A stretch of 64,000 bases of DNA from Zavarzinia compransoris (lineage in GTDB: Bacteria > Pseudomonadota > Alphaproteobacteria > Zavarziniales > Zavarziniaceae): the NCBI RefSeq assembly GCF_003173055.1, contig NZ_QGLF01000001.1, positions 317,085-381,084 on the forward strand. Reading direction: 5' to 3'. Position 1 is the first letter of the stretch; the number at the start of each line of letters is the position of its first letter. Positions 36,960-46,318 of this stretch are shown here, piece after piece. Under the pieces are notes generated by a model. That model worked only from the letters and a program-made list of their open reading frames with translations. It searched no databases and was not told the origin of the DNA. The position numbers and the translations under genes were made by a program.

Positions 36960-38306
36960 ATGCGTTACCTGCCCCTGACCGGGGCCGATCGTGCCGGCAT
37001 GCTGGCGGCGGTCGGGGCATCCTCGGTCGATGAATTGTTCCGCGACGTGCCGGCGGCGGCCCGTCTGCCCGGCCCGGTGGACCTGCCCCGCCACCTCGGC
37101 GAATGGGAGGTCGAACAGGCGATCGGTGCCATGGCGGAGAAGAACCGCCATTCCGGCCGGCTTGCCAGTTTTCTCGGCGCCGGCGCCTATCGCCACCATA
37201 TCCCGGCCGCGGTCGATCACCTGATCCAGCGCTCGGAATTCCTCACGTCCTATACGCCCTACCAGCCGGAAATCGCCCAAGGGACGCTGCAATATCTCTT
37301 CGAGTTCCAGACCCAGGTGGCGCTGCTGACGGGGATGGAGGTCGCCAATGCCTCCATGTACGACGGCTCGACCGCCTGCGGCGAGGCGGTCGAAATGGCG
37401 CGGCGCATCACCGGGCGGGGCCGGGTCGTGCTGTCCGGCAACCTGCATCCGCATTATGCCGCGGTGGTGAAGACGCTGGGCGCCCTGCATGAGACCGAGA
37501 TCGTCCAGGGCGCCCCGGCGCCGGCGGGCGAGGCGGACCTCGCCCCGGCGCTCGACACGGAAACGGCCTGCGTCGTCGTGCAATACCCGGATGTCTTCGG
37601 CCATGTCCGCGACTGGTCGGCACTGGCCGGGGCGGCGCAGGCGGCAGGCGCCCTGCTGATCGTGGTGGTGACCGAGGTGGTTTCCCTCGGCGCCCTGGTG
37701 CCGCCGGGCGCCATGGGGGCGGATATCGTCGTCGGCGAGGGGCAGGGTCTGGGCGTCGGGCTGCAATACGGCGGGCCCTATCTCGGCCTCTTCGCCGCGC
37801 GGCAGAAATACGTCCGGCAGATGCCGGGCCGCCTGTGCGGCGAGACCGTCGATGCCGAGGGGCGGCGCGGCTTCGTGCTCACCCTCTCGACCCGCGAGCA
37901 GCATATCCGCCGGGAAAAGGCGACCTCGAACATCTGCACCAATTCGGGCCTCTGTTCGCTGGCCTTCAGCATTCACCTGTCCCTGCTGGGCGAGGCGGGC
38001 CTGACCCATCTCGCGGCCCTGAACCATGCCCGCGCGGTGCAGGCCGCCGAAGCGCTGGCCGCCATCCCGGGGGTTACCCTGGCGACGGACGCCTTCTTCA
38101 ACGAATTCACCCTGAAGCTGGACCGGGACGCGGCCGCCGTGGTCGAAGCCCTGGTCGAGCGGGGCGTGCTTGCCGGGGTGCCCGGCGCCCGCCTGTGGCC
38201 GGGGGATGCGGCGCTGGCCGGCCATCTTCTCGTCGCCGTCACCGAAACCAATACGCCGGCGGAGATCGATGCCTTCGCCGCCGCCCTTCGCGAGGTGCTC
38301 GCATGA
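36960..38306 (+). CDS. gcvPA: Glycine dehydrogenase (decarboxylating) subunit 1
   Basis: N-terminal half of the split P protein, which decarboxylates glycine with PLP and loads the aminomethyl group on GcvH. The 448-residue chain shows '[18 protein letters not shown]', '[14 protein letters not shown]' and '[20 protein letters not shown]', all P1 signatures. PLP itself is bound by the partner subunit. ATG 36960 is preferred over the adjacent GTG 36957 on ribosome spacing. It overlaps gcvPB by 4 bases, which fits equal production of the two subunits. Confidence 0.96.
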   Translation: MRYLPLTGADRAGMLAAVGASSVDELFRDVPAAARLPGPVDLPRHLGEWEVEQAIGAMAEKNRHSGRLASFLGAGAYRHHIPAAVDHLIQRSEFLTSYTPYQPEIAQGTLQYLFEFQTQVALLTGMEVANASMYDGSTACGEAVEMARRITGRGRVVLSGNLHPHYAAVVKTLGALHETEIVQGAPAPAGEADLAPALDTETACVVVQYPDVFGHVRDWSALAGAAQAAGALLIVVVTEVVSLGALVPPGAMGADIVVGEGQGLGVGLQYGGPYLGLFAARQKYVRQMPGRLCGETVDAEGRRGFVLTLSTREQHIRREKATSNICTNSGLCSLAFSIHLSLLGEAGLTHLAALNHARAVQAAEALAAIPGVTLATDAFFNEFTLKLDRDAAAVVEALVERGVLAGVPGARLWPGDAALAGHLLVAVTETNTPAEIDAFAAALREVLA

Positions 38307-39859
38307 TGAACCGTCAGGGCCGGCCCAGCGCCCCGGGCACCGCCGGCAGGGCGGGCGCCGCCGATACGGTGCTCGGCCATCGCGGCCTCGATCACGAGGA
38401 AGCGCTGATCTTCGAACAGGGCCAGGAAGGCCGCACCGGCGTGGACCTGCCGCCGGTGCCGGCGGTCGAGGGCCGTCTCGGCGCCCTCGCCCGAAAGGGC
38501 CCGATCGGCCTGCCCGGCCTGTCGGAACCCCAGGTGGTGCGCCATTACGTGCGCCTGTCGCGGCGGAACTACGCCATCGACATGGGGCTTTATCCCCTCG
38601 GCTCCTGCACCATGAAGCATAATCCGCGCCTGAACGAGAAACTGGCGCGGCTGCCCGGCTTTGCCGACCTGCACCCGCTGGCGCCGCCGTCCACCACCGC
38701 GGGCGCGGTGGAACTCATGGCGACGCTGGCCCATTGGCTGAAGGTGCTGACCGGCATGCCGGCGGTGGCGCTCAGCCCCAAGGCCGGCGCCCACGGCGAA
38801 TTATGCGGCATCATGGCGATCCGCGCCGCCCATGTGGCCAAGGGCGAGGGGGCGGTGCGCACCCGCATCCTGGTGCCGGAAAGCGCCCATGGCACCAATC
38901 CGGCGACCGCCGCCTATTGCGGCTTCAAGGTCGATCCGGTGCCGGCGACGGCGGACGGCCGGGTCGATCTGGCGGCCCTGAAGGCGAAGCTCGGGCCGGA
39001 TGTCGCGGCGATCATGCTGACCAACCCCAATACCTGCGGGCTGTTCGAGCGCGACATCCGCGAGATCGCCGATGCGGTCCATGGCGTCGGCGGTTACTTC
39101 TATTGCGACGGGGCGAATTTCAACGCCATCGTCGGGCGGGTGCGGCCGGGCGATCTCGGCGTCGATGCCATGCACATCAACCTGCACAAGACATTCTCGA
39201 CGCCCCATGGCGGCGGCGGGCCGGGCTCTGGGCCGGTGGTGCTGTCGGCGGCGCTCGCCCCCTTCGCGCCGCTGCCCTGGGTGGTGGAGACGGACAGCGG
39301 CTTCGCTCTGGTCGAGGACGCGGCGGGGCAGAGCTTCGGCCGCCTCACCGCCTTCCACGGCCAGATGGGCATGTATGTGCGGGCGCTGGCCTATATGTTC
39401 AGCCATGGCGCGGACGGGCTGGCCCAGGCCTCGTCCGACGCGGTGCTCGCGGCCAATTACATCCAGGCCCGGCTGGCGGATGTCATGACCGCGGCCTTCG
39501 ACGGTCCCTGCATGCATGAAGCCCTGTTCGACGACCGTTTCCTCAAGGATACGGGCGTCACCACCCTCGATTTCGCCAAGGCGATGATCGACGAGGGCTA
39601 CCACCCGATGACCATGTATTTCCCCCTGGTCGTCCATGGCGCCATGCTGATCGAGCCGACGGAATCGGAATCCCGCGAAAGCCTGGACGAGTTCATCGCC
39701 GTGATGCGCCGCCTGGCCGAAGCGGCCAGGGCGGGCGAGACGGAACGCTTCGCCGGCGCGCCGCATTACGCCCCGCGCCGCCGCCTCGACGAAACCGCCG
39801 CCGCCCGCAAGCCGGTGCTGCGCTGGACCCCGCCGGCCCCCGCCCAGGCGGCCGAGTGA
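38303..39859 (+). CDS. gcvPB: Glycine dehydrogenase (decarboxylating) subunit 2
   Basis: C-terminal half of the split P protein (518 residues) and the PLP-binding subunit; PLP would attach to Lys296 in [17 protein letters not shown]. Other matches are '[16 protein letters not shown]' and '[18 protein letters not shown]'. The ATG at 38303 overlaps the gcvPA stop. It is the last gene of the glycine-cleavage operon and ends shortly before a strong hairpin at 39866. Confidence 0.96.
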   Translation: MMNRQGRPSAPGTAGRAGAADTVLGHRGLDHEEALIFEQGQEGRTGVDLPPVPAVEGRLGALARKGPIGLPGLSEPQVVRHYVRLSRRNYAIDMGLYPLGSCTMKHNPRLNEKLARLPGFADLHPLAPPSTTAGAVELMATLAHWLKVLTGMPAVALSPKAGAHGELCGIMAIRAAHVAKGEGAVRTRILVPESAHGTNPATAAYCGFKVDPVPATADGRVDLAALKAKLGPDVAAIMLTNPNTCGLFERDIREIADAVHGVGGYFYCDGANFNAIVGRVRPGDLGVDAMHINLHKTFSTPHGGGGPGSGPVVLSAALAPFAPLPWVVETDSGFALVEDAAGQSFGRLTAFHGQMGMYVRALAYMFSHGADGLAQASSDAVLAANYIQARLADVMTAAFDGPCMHEALFDDRFLKDTGVTTLDFAKAMIDEGYHPMTMYFPLVVHGAMLIEPTESESRESLDEFIAVMRRLAEAARAGETERFAGAPHYAPRRRLDETAAARKPVLRWTPPAPAQAAE

Positions 39860-39865
39860 CCGGAG

Positions 39866-39893
39866 CCCGCCCCGGCTGCTTGGCCGGGGCGGG
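39866..39893. terminator. Strong GC hairpin after gcvPB
   Basis: CCCGCCCCGGC and GCCGGGGCGGG form an 11-base-pair perfect stem with a TGCTTG loop, 6 bases after the gcvPB stop and 11 bases from the end of the convergent gene. No T-run follows on the plus strand and only three T residues on the minus strand, so it is at best a weak intrinsic terminator for either side. Confidence 0.6.
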
Positions 39894-39904
39894 AAATGCC
39901 GCGT

Positions 39905-40243
39905 TCAGTATTCATCGCCCGGATGCGCCGCCAGCGGCGCATGGATCTGGTCCAGCCCCCAGGTGATGATCAGTCGCGCGGTGCCGAAGCGCCGGTAAAG
40001 CTCTTCGAGCGCCTGGGGCAGCCCCGCCGTCCGTTCCTTGTCGACGACCGAGGCCATGAAGCGCGAGCGCGCCGCGATCCCGAAGCCCTGGGCGATCTCG
40101 GCGCCGAAGGGGCCGAGCGGCCCGGCGTCGTAGAGATACAGCAGGTGGATGAACCACGCCGGCTGCTCGCGCCGGGCGCGGTCGATCAGGCGCTGCGCAT
40201 CGCGTATGGGCAGGGTGGTGTGGCCGAAATAGTCGATCGCCAT
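39905..40243 (-). CDS. Hypothetical protein downstream of second phnM
   Basis: A 112-residue soluble protein beginning MAIDYFGHTTLPIRDAQRLI. I do not recognise the family. It contains a Trp-rich 'EQPAWFIHLLYLYDAGPLG' segment and no signal peptide. It starts 73 bases after the second phnM-like gene on the same strand, so it may share its transcript, although the spacing is loose. A 15-base near-repeat (CAACACCCTGC type) lies in the gap between the two genes. Confidence 0.6.
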   Translation of the reverse strand: MAIDYFGHTTLPIRDAQRLIDRARREQPAWFIHLLYLYDAGPLGPFGAEIAQGFGIAARSRFMASVVDKERTAGLPQALEELYRRFGTARLIITWGLDQIHAPLAAHPGDEY

Positions 40244-40316
40244 CCAACACCCTGCTTGGCAACACCCTGCCTGGAGCACCCGGACGGGCCGCCCAGGCGG
40301 CGGCCGTCATAGGGGA

Positions 40317-41480
40317 TCAGAAGCCGGCGACCAATTGCCGGTTGGCCTGGAACACCGGCCGCCCGGCGACCACGGTGGCGGCGACCCGGGGCAGGGCCGG
40401 CTGCTCGTCGTCGACCAGGACGAAATCGGCCCGGGCGCCGGCGCGGATCATGCCCCGGTCGGTCATGCCCGCCGCGCTGGCCGGATTGGCCGAGATCAGC
40501 GCCCAGGCCTTGGCGAAGGGCAGGACCCCCTCCCGTGCCAGGCGGAACGCGGCATGCAGCAGGGACGGGTAGTAATAGTCCGAGGCCAGCACCTGGCACA
40601 GGCCCTTGGCGATCATCGCCGATGCGCCCACGGCGCCCGTGTGGCTGCCGCCGCGCATGACGTTGGGGGCGCCGAGGACGATCGGATCGCCGAGGTTCGC
40701 GGCACGCCGCGCCGCCTCTTCCGTGGTCGGGAATTCGCTGATGGTGCAGCCCATCTGGTGGAATTGCTGGCGTTGCTCGGCGCTCAGGTCGTCGTGGCTG
40801 GCGCTGGCGACCCTCGAGGCCGCCGCGGCCTTGGCGAGGCGGCGGATGGCGGCCGGCACCTCGTCGCGCCGGGCCCAGACCCGGTGCAGCAGGGCTTCGA
40901 ATTCGGCGACCGAGAGATGGGCGCGCTCGGCGTATTTCTGCAATTTGGCCGGCTGGCCCAGCAGCTTGTGGATCGAGGGCGTGTGGTCGTTGAAGGCGAG
41001 CAGGCGGATGCTGCCGTCCGCCAGCCAGCCCGCGATCTCCTCGACCGCCTCGAGGTTGAAGGTCTCGTGGCGGAGATGGATATGGGTGTCGGCGGCCAGG
41101 CGCCCGCGCATGGCCTGGATCGCCTCCTTCAGGCGGTGCGCCATGTCGCGCCCGCGCAGGCCCGGTTCCCACGACCAGGTGATGGCGTGAAAGACCGTGG
41201 TGATGCCGTTGCCGACCACCTGGAGGTCGGTTTCCTGCAATGCAACGCCAAGCGATACTTCGACGCCCGGCCGGGGCATGATCTGGCGCTCGAAGGCATC
41301 GCCGTGCAGGTCGACGATGCCGGGCAGGACCAGCAGGCCGCGGGCATCGATCACCCGATGCGCGGAAAAGCCGGTGGCCCGGGTCGGCCCGGCGATGCGG
41401 CCGCCTTCGATCGCGAGCGATCCTTCCTCGATCGTCCCATCGGGCCAGAGAATGCGGCCCCCCCTGATTTCGACGCGCAT
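40317..41480 (-). CDS. PhnM-like amidohydrolase, divergent paralog
   Basis: A 387-residue amidohydrolase-superfamily protein related to PhnM, the diphosphatase for ribose 1-methylphosphonate 5-triphosphate. Compared with the canonical copy in this window, the metal-site motif reads DLHGDAFERQ rather than DLHTDNLEKH, while SHDD, EFPTT and GGSHTG are kept. A long helical insert replaces the MDHTPGQRQF substrate loop (it reads NDHTPSIHKLLGQ here). The substrate may therefore differ. It is on the opposite strand, beyond phnF, with its own upstream region. Confidence 0.85.
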   Translation of the reverse strand: MRVEIRGGRILWPDGTIEEGSLAIEGGRIAGPTRATGFSAHRVIDARGLLVLPGIVDLHGDAFERQIMPRPGVEVSLGVALQETDLQVVGNGITTVFHAITWSWEPGLRGRDMAHRLKEAIQAMRGRLAADTHIHLRHETFNLEAVEEIAGWLADGSIRLLAFNDHTPSIHKLLGQPAKLQKYAERAHLSVAEFEALLHRVWARRDEVPAAIRRLAKAAAASRVASASHDDLSAEQRQQFHQMGCTISEFPTTEEAARRAANLGDPIVLGAPNVMRGGSHTGAVGASAMIAKGLCQVLASDYYYPSLLHAAFRLAREGVLPFAKAWALISANPASAAGMTDRGMIRAGARADFVLVDDEQPALPRVAATVVAGRPVFQANRQLVAGF

Positions 41481-41740
41481 CGGCGTGTCTCGCTCCAATC
41501 CAGGCAATTTGCACGACCCTAATGCGGTTGGGTTGCAGGGGAGTGACAATGGCGCCTGTTCCGGCGCCGTTGCCGGCATTTCGATTCACTAGCTAACATA
41601 TTGTATAGAAAGGAAGAATATGGATGAAAACGGTGGATCATCCAGATTTCGCCGCCAACGTTTCACGTCGCTGTCATCGGAATTTCATTCTAGTCGTCTA
41701 GACCAATGGCGGGACGCGGAAGGATGCGCGGATGACCTCG
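41481..41740. other. Intergenic region upstream of phnM-like gene
   Basis: 260 bases with no gene that I can support. It holds an AT-rich section with TTGTATAGAAAGGAAG near 41600 that may include the promoter of the phnM-like gene, and the putative operator at 41691. A 45-codon frame at 41620 was considered and rejected. Confidence 0.5.
41691..41703. promoter_or_regulatory. Candidate PhnF operator, site 1
   Basis: The sequence TAGTCGTCTAGAC includes the palindrome GTCTAGAC, which fits the GT-N-TA-N-AC signature bound by HutC-subfamily GntR regulators such as PhnF. It agrees at 10 of 13 bases with a second site between phnF and phnG. It lies 211 bases upstream of the phnM-like gene and just past the end of phnF. 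Confidence 0.45.
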
Positions 41741-42472
41741 TCAGTTTTCCACGGTGAACTGCACGCGGGGGCCCGAGAAACGGCTGTGGCCGAATTCGAT
41801 CGGGGTGCCCGCGATATCGACGTTCACCGCCTCGGTCACCAGGATCGGCTGGTTGCGCGCCTGTTGCAGCAGGCGGGCGTCGGCCGCGTCCGGCATCTGG
41901 GCGGTGATGCGGGTCACCTTGCGGAAATAATCGTCGATGCCGCGCTCGGCCAGGGCCTTGGTGATGGAGCCGACGCGGCGGTAATCCTCGATGATGCCGT
42001 CGAACCGCGCCTTCGGGAAGTAATGGGCGCCCACGCTCATCGGCCTGCCGTCGGCGAAGGACAGGGTTTCCAGCAGGATCACCGGCTTGCCCGCGCGCAT
42101 GGCCAGCGCCCGGGCGATCCGCGCCGGCGCCGGCAGTTCCACCCCGCGCAGGAAGGTGGAGCCGGGGGTGCGGTCCAGCTTGCGCAGGTTCTCGGTCAGG
42201 CGGATGCGCTGGCCGAGGGCGTAGTCGATCACATCCTCGGCGACGAAGGTGCCGCGCCCCTGTTCGACGCGCACCACGCCCGCCTCCTGCAAGGCGGCGA
42301 CGGCGCGGCGCAGCGTGTGGCGGTTGACGCGGAAGCGGGCGGCCAGCACCGCCTCGGGCGGGAGTTGCTCGCCCGGTTTCACCACGCCCCGGGTGATCTC
42401 GTCCTGCAGGATTTCGGCGATCTGGGCCCAGATGGCGAGGCCGCGGCCCCGGGCCGGCTCAACCAATGTCAC
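41741..42472 (-). CDS. phnF: GntR/HutC-family transcriptional regulator PhnF
   Basis: A 243-residue regulator with an N-terminal winged-helix domain ('EILQDEITRGVVKPGEQLPPEA' and 'RFRVNRHTLRRAVAALQEAGVV') and a C-terminal UTRA effector domain ('ILLETLSFADGRPMSVGAHYF'). PhnF homologues repress phosphonate genes and respond to phosphorus state or ligand. I start at GTG 42472 with a GGGGGA site; an upstream GTG at 42496 adds 8 residues. It is divergent from phnG, with 80 bases between starts that contain a candidate operator. Confidence 0.92.
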   Translation of the reverse strand: MTLVEPARGRGLAIWAQIAEILQDEITRGVVKPGEQLPPEAVLAARFRVNRHTLRRAVAALQEAGVVRVEQGRGTFVAEDVIDYALGQRIRLTENLRKLDRTPGSTFLRGVELPAPARIARALAMRAGKPVILLETLSFADGRPMSVGAHYFPKARFDGIIEDYRRVGSITKALAERGIDDYFRKVTRITAQMPDAADARLLQQARNQPILVTEAVNVDIAGTPIEFGHSRFSGPRVQFTVEN

Positions 42473-42522
42473 GATAGATCCCCCTTGTCGCGGCACGCGA
42501 TCGCCGCCACCCTACAAACATA

Positions 42523-42535
42523 TAGACGATTAGAC
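42523..42535. promoter_or_regulatory. Candidate PhnF operator, site 2, between phnF and phnG
   Basis: TAGACGATTAGAC, two TAGAC half-sites as a direct repeat 8 bases apart, shared with site 1 at 41691. It lies 18 bases before phnG and 51 bases before the phnF start, the right place for autoregulation and repression of the phn operon. Confidence 0.55.
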
Positions 42536-42552
42536 AATATGGTGATCGGATA

Positions 42553-43008
42553 ATGAGTGACGACAGGCAACAGGAAGGGCGCCGCCGCTGGCTTGCGGTG
42601 CTCGCCCGGGCGCCCCGGGCGCGGCTTGCGGCGGCGCTCGACGATGTGCCGGCGGGGCATGGGCTGCGGGTGCTGCGGCCGGCCGAAACCGGCCTCGTCA
42701 TGGTGCGCGGCCGGGCCGGCGGCACGGGCGAGCGCTTCAACATGGGCGAGATGACGGTCAGCCGCTGCACGGTGGCGGACGGCGAGGGGCGTCTCGGCGT
42801 CGGCGTCGTCGCCGGGCGCGACCGGGCCAAGGCGGAACTGGTCGCCCGCCTGGATGCGCTGATGCAGGACCCGGCCCTGGGCCCCGCGCTTGACCGCGAC
42901 CTGATCGCGCCGCTGGCGGCGGAACAGGCGGCGGCGGCGGCGGCCCGGGCGGGACGGGCGGCGGCGACCAAGGTCGATTTCTTCACCATGGTGCGCGGCG
43001 ATGTCTGA
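42553..43008 (+). CDS. phnG: Phosphonate C-P lyase system protein PhnG
   Basis: Core-complex subunit of carbon-phosphorus lyase, 151 residues. The N-terminal 'RRRWLAVLARAPRARLAAAL', the 'ETGLVMVRGRAGGTGERFNMGEMTVSRCTV' region and the C-terminal helices match PhnG. With PhnH, I and J it forms the (GHIJ)2 core that joins a phosphonate to ribose triphosphate and cleaves the C-P bond. First gene of the operon; it overlaps phnH by 8 bases. Confidence 0.94.
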   Translation: MSDDRQQEGRRRWLAVLARAPRARLAAALDDVPAGHGLRVLRPAETGLVMVRGRAGGTGERFNMGEMTVSRCTVADGEGRLGVGVVAGRDRAKAELVARLDALMQDPALGPALDRDLIAPLAAEQAAAAAARAGRAAATKVDFFTMVRGDV

Positions 43009-43597
43009 CACGGCCCTGATCGCCGGCCTCGACGCCGGTTTCGCCGATGCCGCGCTCCAGTCGCAGGCCTGTTTCCGGGCCGTGCTTCAGGCCCTGGCGC
43101 GGCCCGGCCGGATCGAGACCCTGGCCCGCCCGGCGGCGGCGCCGGCGGGGCTCAGCCCGGCCGCCGCCTCGGTCCTGGCGACGCTGGCCGATCTCGACAC
43201 GCCGGTGTTCCTGGCGCCCGGCTATGCCGGGGGCGCGGTGGCCGGCTTCGTCACCGCCGGCCTCGGCGCGCCCCTGGCGGCGGCGGGGGCGGCGGCCTTC
43301 GCCCTGGTGCCGGCGGCGGACCTGCTGCCGCTGGACCGTTTCGCGGCCGGCAGCGATGCCTATCCCGACCGGGCGGCGACCGTGATCGTCGAGGTGGCGG
43401 CGCTGGGCGCCGGCCCGGCCCTCACCCTGGCGGGGCCGGGTATCAACGGCAGCGCCACCTTGGCGGTCACCGGCCTGCCGGCGGCTTTCGCCGCGGCCTG
43501 GAACGCGCAGCGGGCGGGTTTCCCGCTCGGCGTCGATCTCGTTTTCTGTTGCGGCGAGCGCGTGGCGGCCCTGCCGCGCAGCACCCGCCTTCTCTAG
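43001..43597 (+). CDS. phnH: Phosphonate C-P lyase system protein PhnH
   Basis: Core-complex subunit of C-P lyase, 198 residues. It contains the conserved 'QACFRAVLQALARPGRI' N-terminal helix, 'PGLPAAF'-type loops and the C-terminal 'GVDLVFCCGERVAALPRSTRL', all typical of PhnH. It has the fold of a PLP-enzyme domain but no catalytic lysine, as known for the family. It starts within the last codons of phnG and ends 10 bases before phnI. Confidence 0.94.
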   Translation: MSDTALIAGLDAGFADAALQSQACFRAVLQALARPGRIETLARPAAAPAGLSPAAASVLATLADLDTPVFLAPGYAGGAVAGFVTAGLGAPLAAAGAAAFALVPAADLLPLDRFAAGSDAYPDRAATVIVEVAALGAGPALTLAGPGINGSATLAVTGLPAAFAAAWNAQRAGFPLGVDLVFCCGERVAALPRSTRLL

Positions 43598-43607
43598 GGG
43601 GACGGCC

Positions 43608-44699
43608 ATGTATGTCGCGGTGAAGGGCGGCGAGGCGGCGATCGATGCCGCGCACGCCTGGCTGGCGGAAGAACGGCGCGGCGATCCGGCGGTGGCCGAG
43701 ATCGGCCTCGACCAGATCGCGGAACAATTGGGCCTCGCGGTCGACCGGGTGATGGCCGAAGCCTCGCTCTATGACCGGGAACTGGCGGCGCTGGCGCTGA
43801 AACAGGCCCAGGGCGACATCATCGAGGCGGTCTTCCTGCTGCGCGCCTATCGCACCACGCTGCCGCGCTTCGGCGCCAGCAAAGCGGTCGATACCGGCGC
43901 CATGGCCATCGACCGGCGGATTTCCGCCGCCTTCAAGGACCTGCCCGGCGGCCAGGTCCTGGGCCCGACCTATGACTATACCCACCGCCTGCTGGACTTC
44001 GTCCTGGCCGCCGGGGGCGAGGTGGCGGCCCCGCCGTCCGCGGCCCCCCTGGCGGAGGGAATGCCCCGCGTGCTCGATCTTCTCGCCGACGAGGGCCTGA
44101 TCGAGCGCGAGCACCCGCCCGCCGACGAGACCGGCGCGGTCCCGGACCTGACCCGCGAACCGCTGGCCTATCCCGCCGGGCGGGCGCTGCGCCTCCAGGG
44201 GCTGGCGCGCGGCGACGAGGGGTTCCTGCTGTCGCTGGCCTATTCGACCCAGCGCGGCTATGGCCGCAACCATCCTTTCGCCGGCGAGATCCGCCAGGGC
44301 ACGGTGACGGTGGAGGTCGAGGTGCCGGAACTCGGCTTCGCCGTCGAGATCGGCGAGATCGCGGTCACCGAATGCCAGATGATCAACCAGTTCAAGGGCG
44401 ATGCCACCCGGCCCGCGCAATTCACCCGCGGCTACGGCCTCGTCTTCGGCCGGGGCGAGCGGAAGGCCATGGCCATGGCCCTGGTCGACCGCGCCCTGCG
44501 CGCCGAGGAATTCGGCGAGGCGGTGCAGGGCCCGGCCCAGGACGAGGAATTCGTGCTGTCCCATGCCGACAATGTCGAGGCGTCGGGCTTCGTCCAGCAC
44601 CTGAAGCTGCCGCATTACGTCGATTTCCAGGCGGAACTGCAATTGGTCCGGGCGCTTCGGGCGCTCGATGGCAAGGACCGGCGGGAGGCAGCGGAATGA
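43608..44699 (+). CDS. phnI: Phosphonate C-P lyase subunit PhnI
   Basis: Core subunit of C-P lyase, 363 residues. With PhnG, H and L it couples a phosphonate to the C1 of the ribose of ATP, displacing adenine (established for E. coli). The start YVAVKGGEAAIDAAHAWLAE and the blocks 'VMAEASLYDRELAALALKQAQGD' and 'QRGYGRNHPFAGEIRQGTV' are PhnI signatures. It overlaps phnJ by 4 bases. Confidence 0.95.
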   Translation: MYVAVKGGEAAIDAAHAWLAEERRGDPAVAEIGLDQIAEQLGLAVDRVMAEASLYDRELAALALKQAQGDIIEAVFLLRAYRTTLPRFGASKAVDTGAMAIDRRISAAFKDLPGGQVLGPTYDYTHRLLDFVLAAGGEVAAPPSAAPLAEGMPRVLDLLADEGLIEREHPPADETGAVPDLTREPLAYPAGRALRLQGLARGDEGFLLSLAYSTQRGYGRNHPFAGEIRQGTVTVEVEVPELGFAVEIGEIAVTECQMINQFKGDATRPAQFTRGYGLVFGRGERKAMAMALVDRALRAEEFGEAVQGPAQDEEFVLSHADNVEASGFVQHLKLPHYVDFQAELQLVRALRALDGKDRREAAE

Positions 44700-45547
44700 G
44701 CACGGCCGAAGGTTACAATTTCGCCTATCTCGACGAACAGACCAAGCGGATGATCCGCCGCGCCCTGCTGAAGGCGGTGGCGGTGCCCGGCTATCAGGTG
44801 CCCTTCGCCTCGCGCGAGATGCCCTTGCCCTATGGCTGGGGCACCGGCGGTATCCAGGTGACGGCGGCCGTGCTGGGCCCGGACGATACCCTGAAGGTCA
44901 TCGACCAGGGCGCGGACGACACCACCAACGCGGTTTCCATCCGCCGCTTCTTCGCCCGCACCGCCGGCGTCGCGACGACGACGGCGACGGCCGAGGCGAC
45001 GGTGATCCAGACCCGCCACCGCATCCCGGAACAGCCCCTGACCGAGGACCAGATCCTGGTCTATCAGGTGCCGATCCCGGAACCCTTGCGCTGGCTGGAA
45101 CCGCGCGAGACCGAAAGCCGCATGCTGCACGCGCTCGGCGATTACGGCGTGATGCAGGTCGAGCTTTACGAGGACATCGCCATCCACGGCAAGATCAAGC
45201 GCGCCTACGACTACCCGGTCGAGGTCGCGGGGCGTTACCTGACCAGTCCCAGCCCGATCCCCAAGTTCGACAACCCGAAACTGGCTGATTGCCCGGCCCT
45301 GCAATTGTTCGGCGCCGGGCGGGAGAAGCGCATCTATGCGATCCCGCCCCACACGCCGGTGCGCAGCCTCGACTTCGAGGACCATCCCTTCAGCCTGGAT
45401 CACCCGGGCGTGCCCTGCGCGCTGTGCGGCGATACCGAAAGCTATCTGGACGAGATCGTGATCGACGACCGGGGCGGGCGGATGTTCGTCTGCTCCGATA
45501 CGGATCACTGCACGTCCCGCCGCGAGGAGCACGACGATGCCGCCTGA
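44696..45547 (+). CDS. phnJ: Alpha-D-ribose 1-methylphosphonate 5-phosphate C-P lyase PhnJ
   Basis: The radical-SAM enzyme that cleaves the carbon-phosphorus bond and yields a cyclic ribose phosphate plus the alkane. The 283-residue protein has Cys241, Cys244 and Cys266 for the iron-sulfur cluster, Cys272 for the thiyl radical and Gly32 for the glycyl radical. These positions are identical to those reported for the E. coli enzyme. The protein is full length and all key residues are intact, so activity is expected. It overlaps both phnI (4 bases) and phnK (11 bases). Confidence 0.97.
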   Translation: MSTAEGYNFAYLDEQTKRMIRRALLKAVAVPGYQVPFASREMPLPYGWGTGGIQVTAAVLGPDDTLKVIDQGADDTTNAVSIRRFFARTAGVATTTATAEATVIQTRHRIPEQPLTEDQILVYQVPIPEPLRWLEPRETESRMLHALGDYGVMQVELYEDIAIHGKIKRAYDYPVEVAGRYLTSPSPIPKFDNPKLADCPALQLFGAGREKRIYAIPPHTPVRSLDFEDHPFSLDHPGVPCALCGDTESYLDEIVIDDRGGRMFVCSDTDHCTSRREEHDDAA

Positions 45548-46316
45548 CGTCCCGCTGCTCGAAGTCGAGGATCTCGCCCATGATTACGGCAACGGCAAGG
45601 GCATGCGCGGCCTGTCCTTTCGCCTCTGGCCCGGCGAGGTGCTGGGCGTGGTCGGCGAATCCGGTTCCGGCAAGACCACGCTGCTGAAGGCGCTGGGCGG
45701 CGGCTTGCGGCCCGACCGTGGCCGCATCCTCTATCGCCAGGCGGATGGCGCGGTGGTCGATCTCCTGATCCTGAGCGAGGCGCGGCGCCGCCATCTGGCG
45801 CGGACCGAGCTTGGCTTCGTGCACCAGAACCCGCGTGACGGCCTGCGTCTCGCCGTTACCGCCGGCGGCAATGTCGGGGAGCGGCTGATGGCGGCGGGCG
45901 GCCGGCATTACGGCCGCATCCGCACGGCGGCGCTCGACTGGCTGGGACGGGTGGAGATCGACGCCAGCCGCATCGACGACCGGCCCGACACTTTCTCGGG
46001 CGGCATGCAGCAGCGCCTGCAGATCGCGCGCAACCTGGTCTCGGGCCCGCGCCTGATCCTGATGGACGAGCCGACCGGCGGCCTGGATGTTTCCGTCCAG
46101 GCCCGCCTCCTGGACCTGTTGCGCGGGCTGGTCGCCGATCTCGGCCTGACCGTCGTCATCGTCACCCATGATCTCGGCGTCGCGCGGCTGCTGGCCGACC
46201 GGCTGATGGTCATGCAGGGCGGGCGGGTGATCGAAAGCGGCCTGACCGATCAGGTGCTGGACGATCCCCGCGAACCCTATACCCAATTGCTCGTTTCCTC
46301 TGTCCTGGCGGCCTGA
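45537..46316 (+). CDS. phnK: Phosphonate C-P lyase ATP-binding protein PhnK
   Basis: ABC-type ATPase that binds the C-P lyase core, 259 residues. Walker A is GESGSGKT at 40-47, the signature is FSGGMQQRLQIARNLV, and Walker B is LILMDEPTGGLD. It is not a transporter component; in the family it docks on PhnJ and drives turnover with PhnL (established structurally). phnL follows by 2 bases. Confidence 0.95.
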   Translation: MPPDVPLLEVEDLAHDYGNGKGMRGLSFRLWPGEVLGVVGESGSGKTTLLKALGGGLRPDRGRILYRQADGAVVDLLILSEARRRHLARTELGFVHQNPRDGLRLAVTAGGNVGERLMAAGGRHYGRIRTAALDWLGRVEIDASRIDDRPDTFSGGMQQRLQIARNLVSGPRLILMDEPTGGLDVSVQARLLDLLRGLVADLGLTVVIVTHDLGVARLLADRLMVMQGGRVIESGLTDQVLDDPREPYTQLLVSSVLAA

Positions 46317-46318
46317 TC

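Noticed and set aside
40225-40290. Near-repeat CAACACCCTGC between the hypothetical gene and phnM-like gene
   Set aside because: Only two short imperfect copies, too little for a repeat family, CRISPR or attachment site.
41620-41757. 45-codon frame upstream of the phnM-like gene with a GGAAG ribosome site
   Set aside because: It overlaps the end of phnF and contains the putative operator; composition and residues look random.
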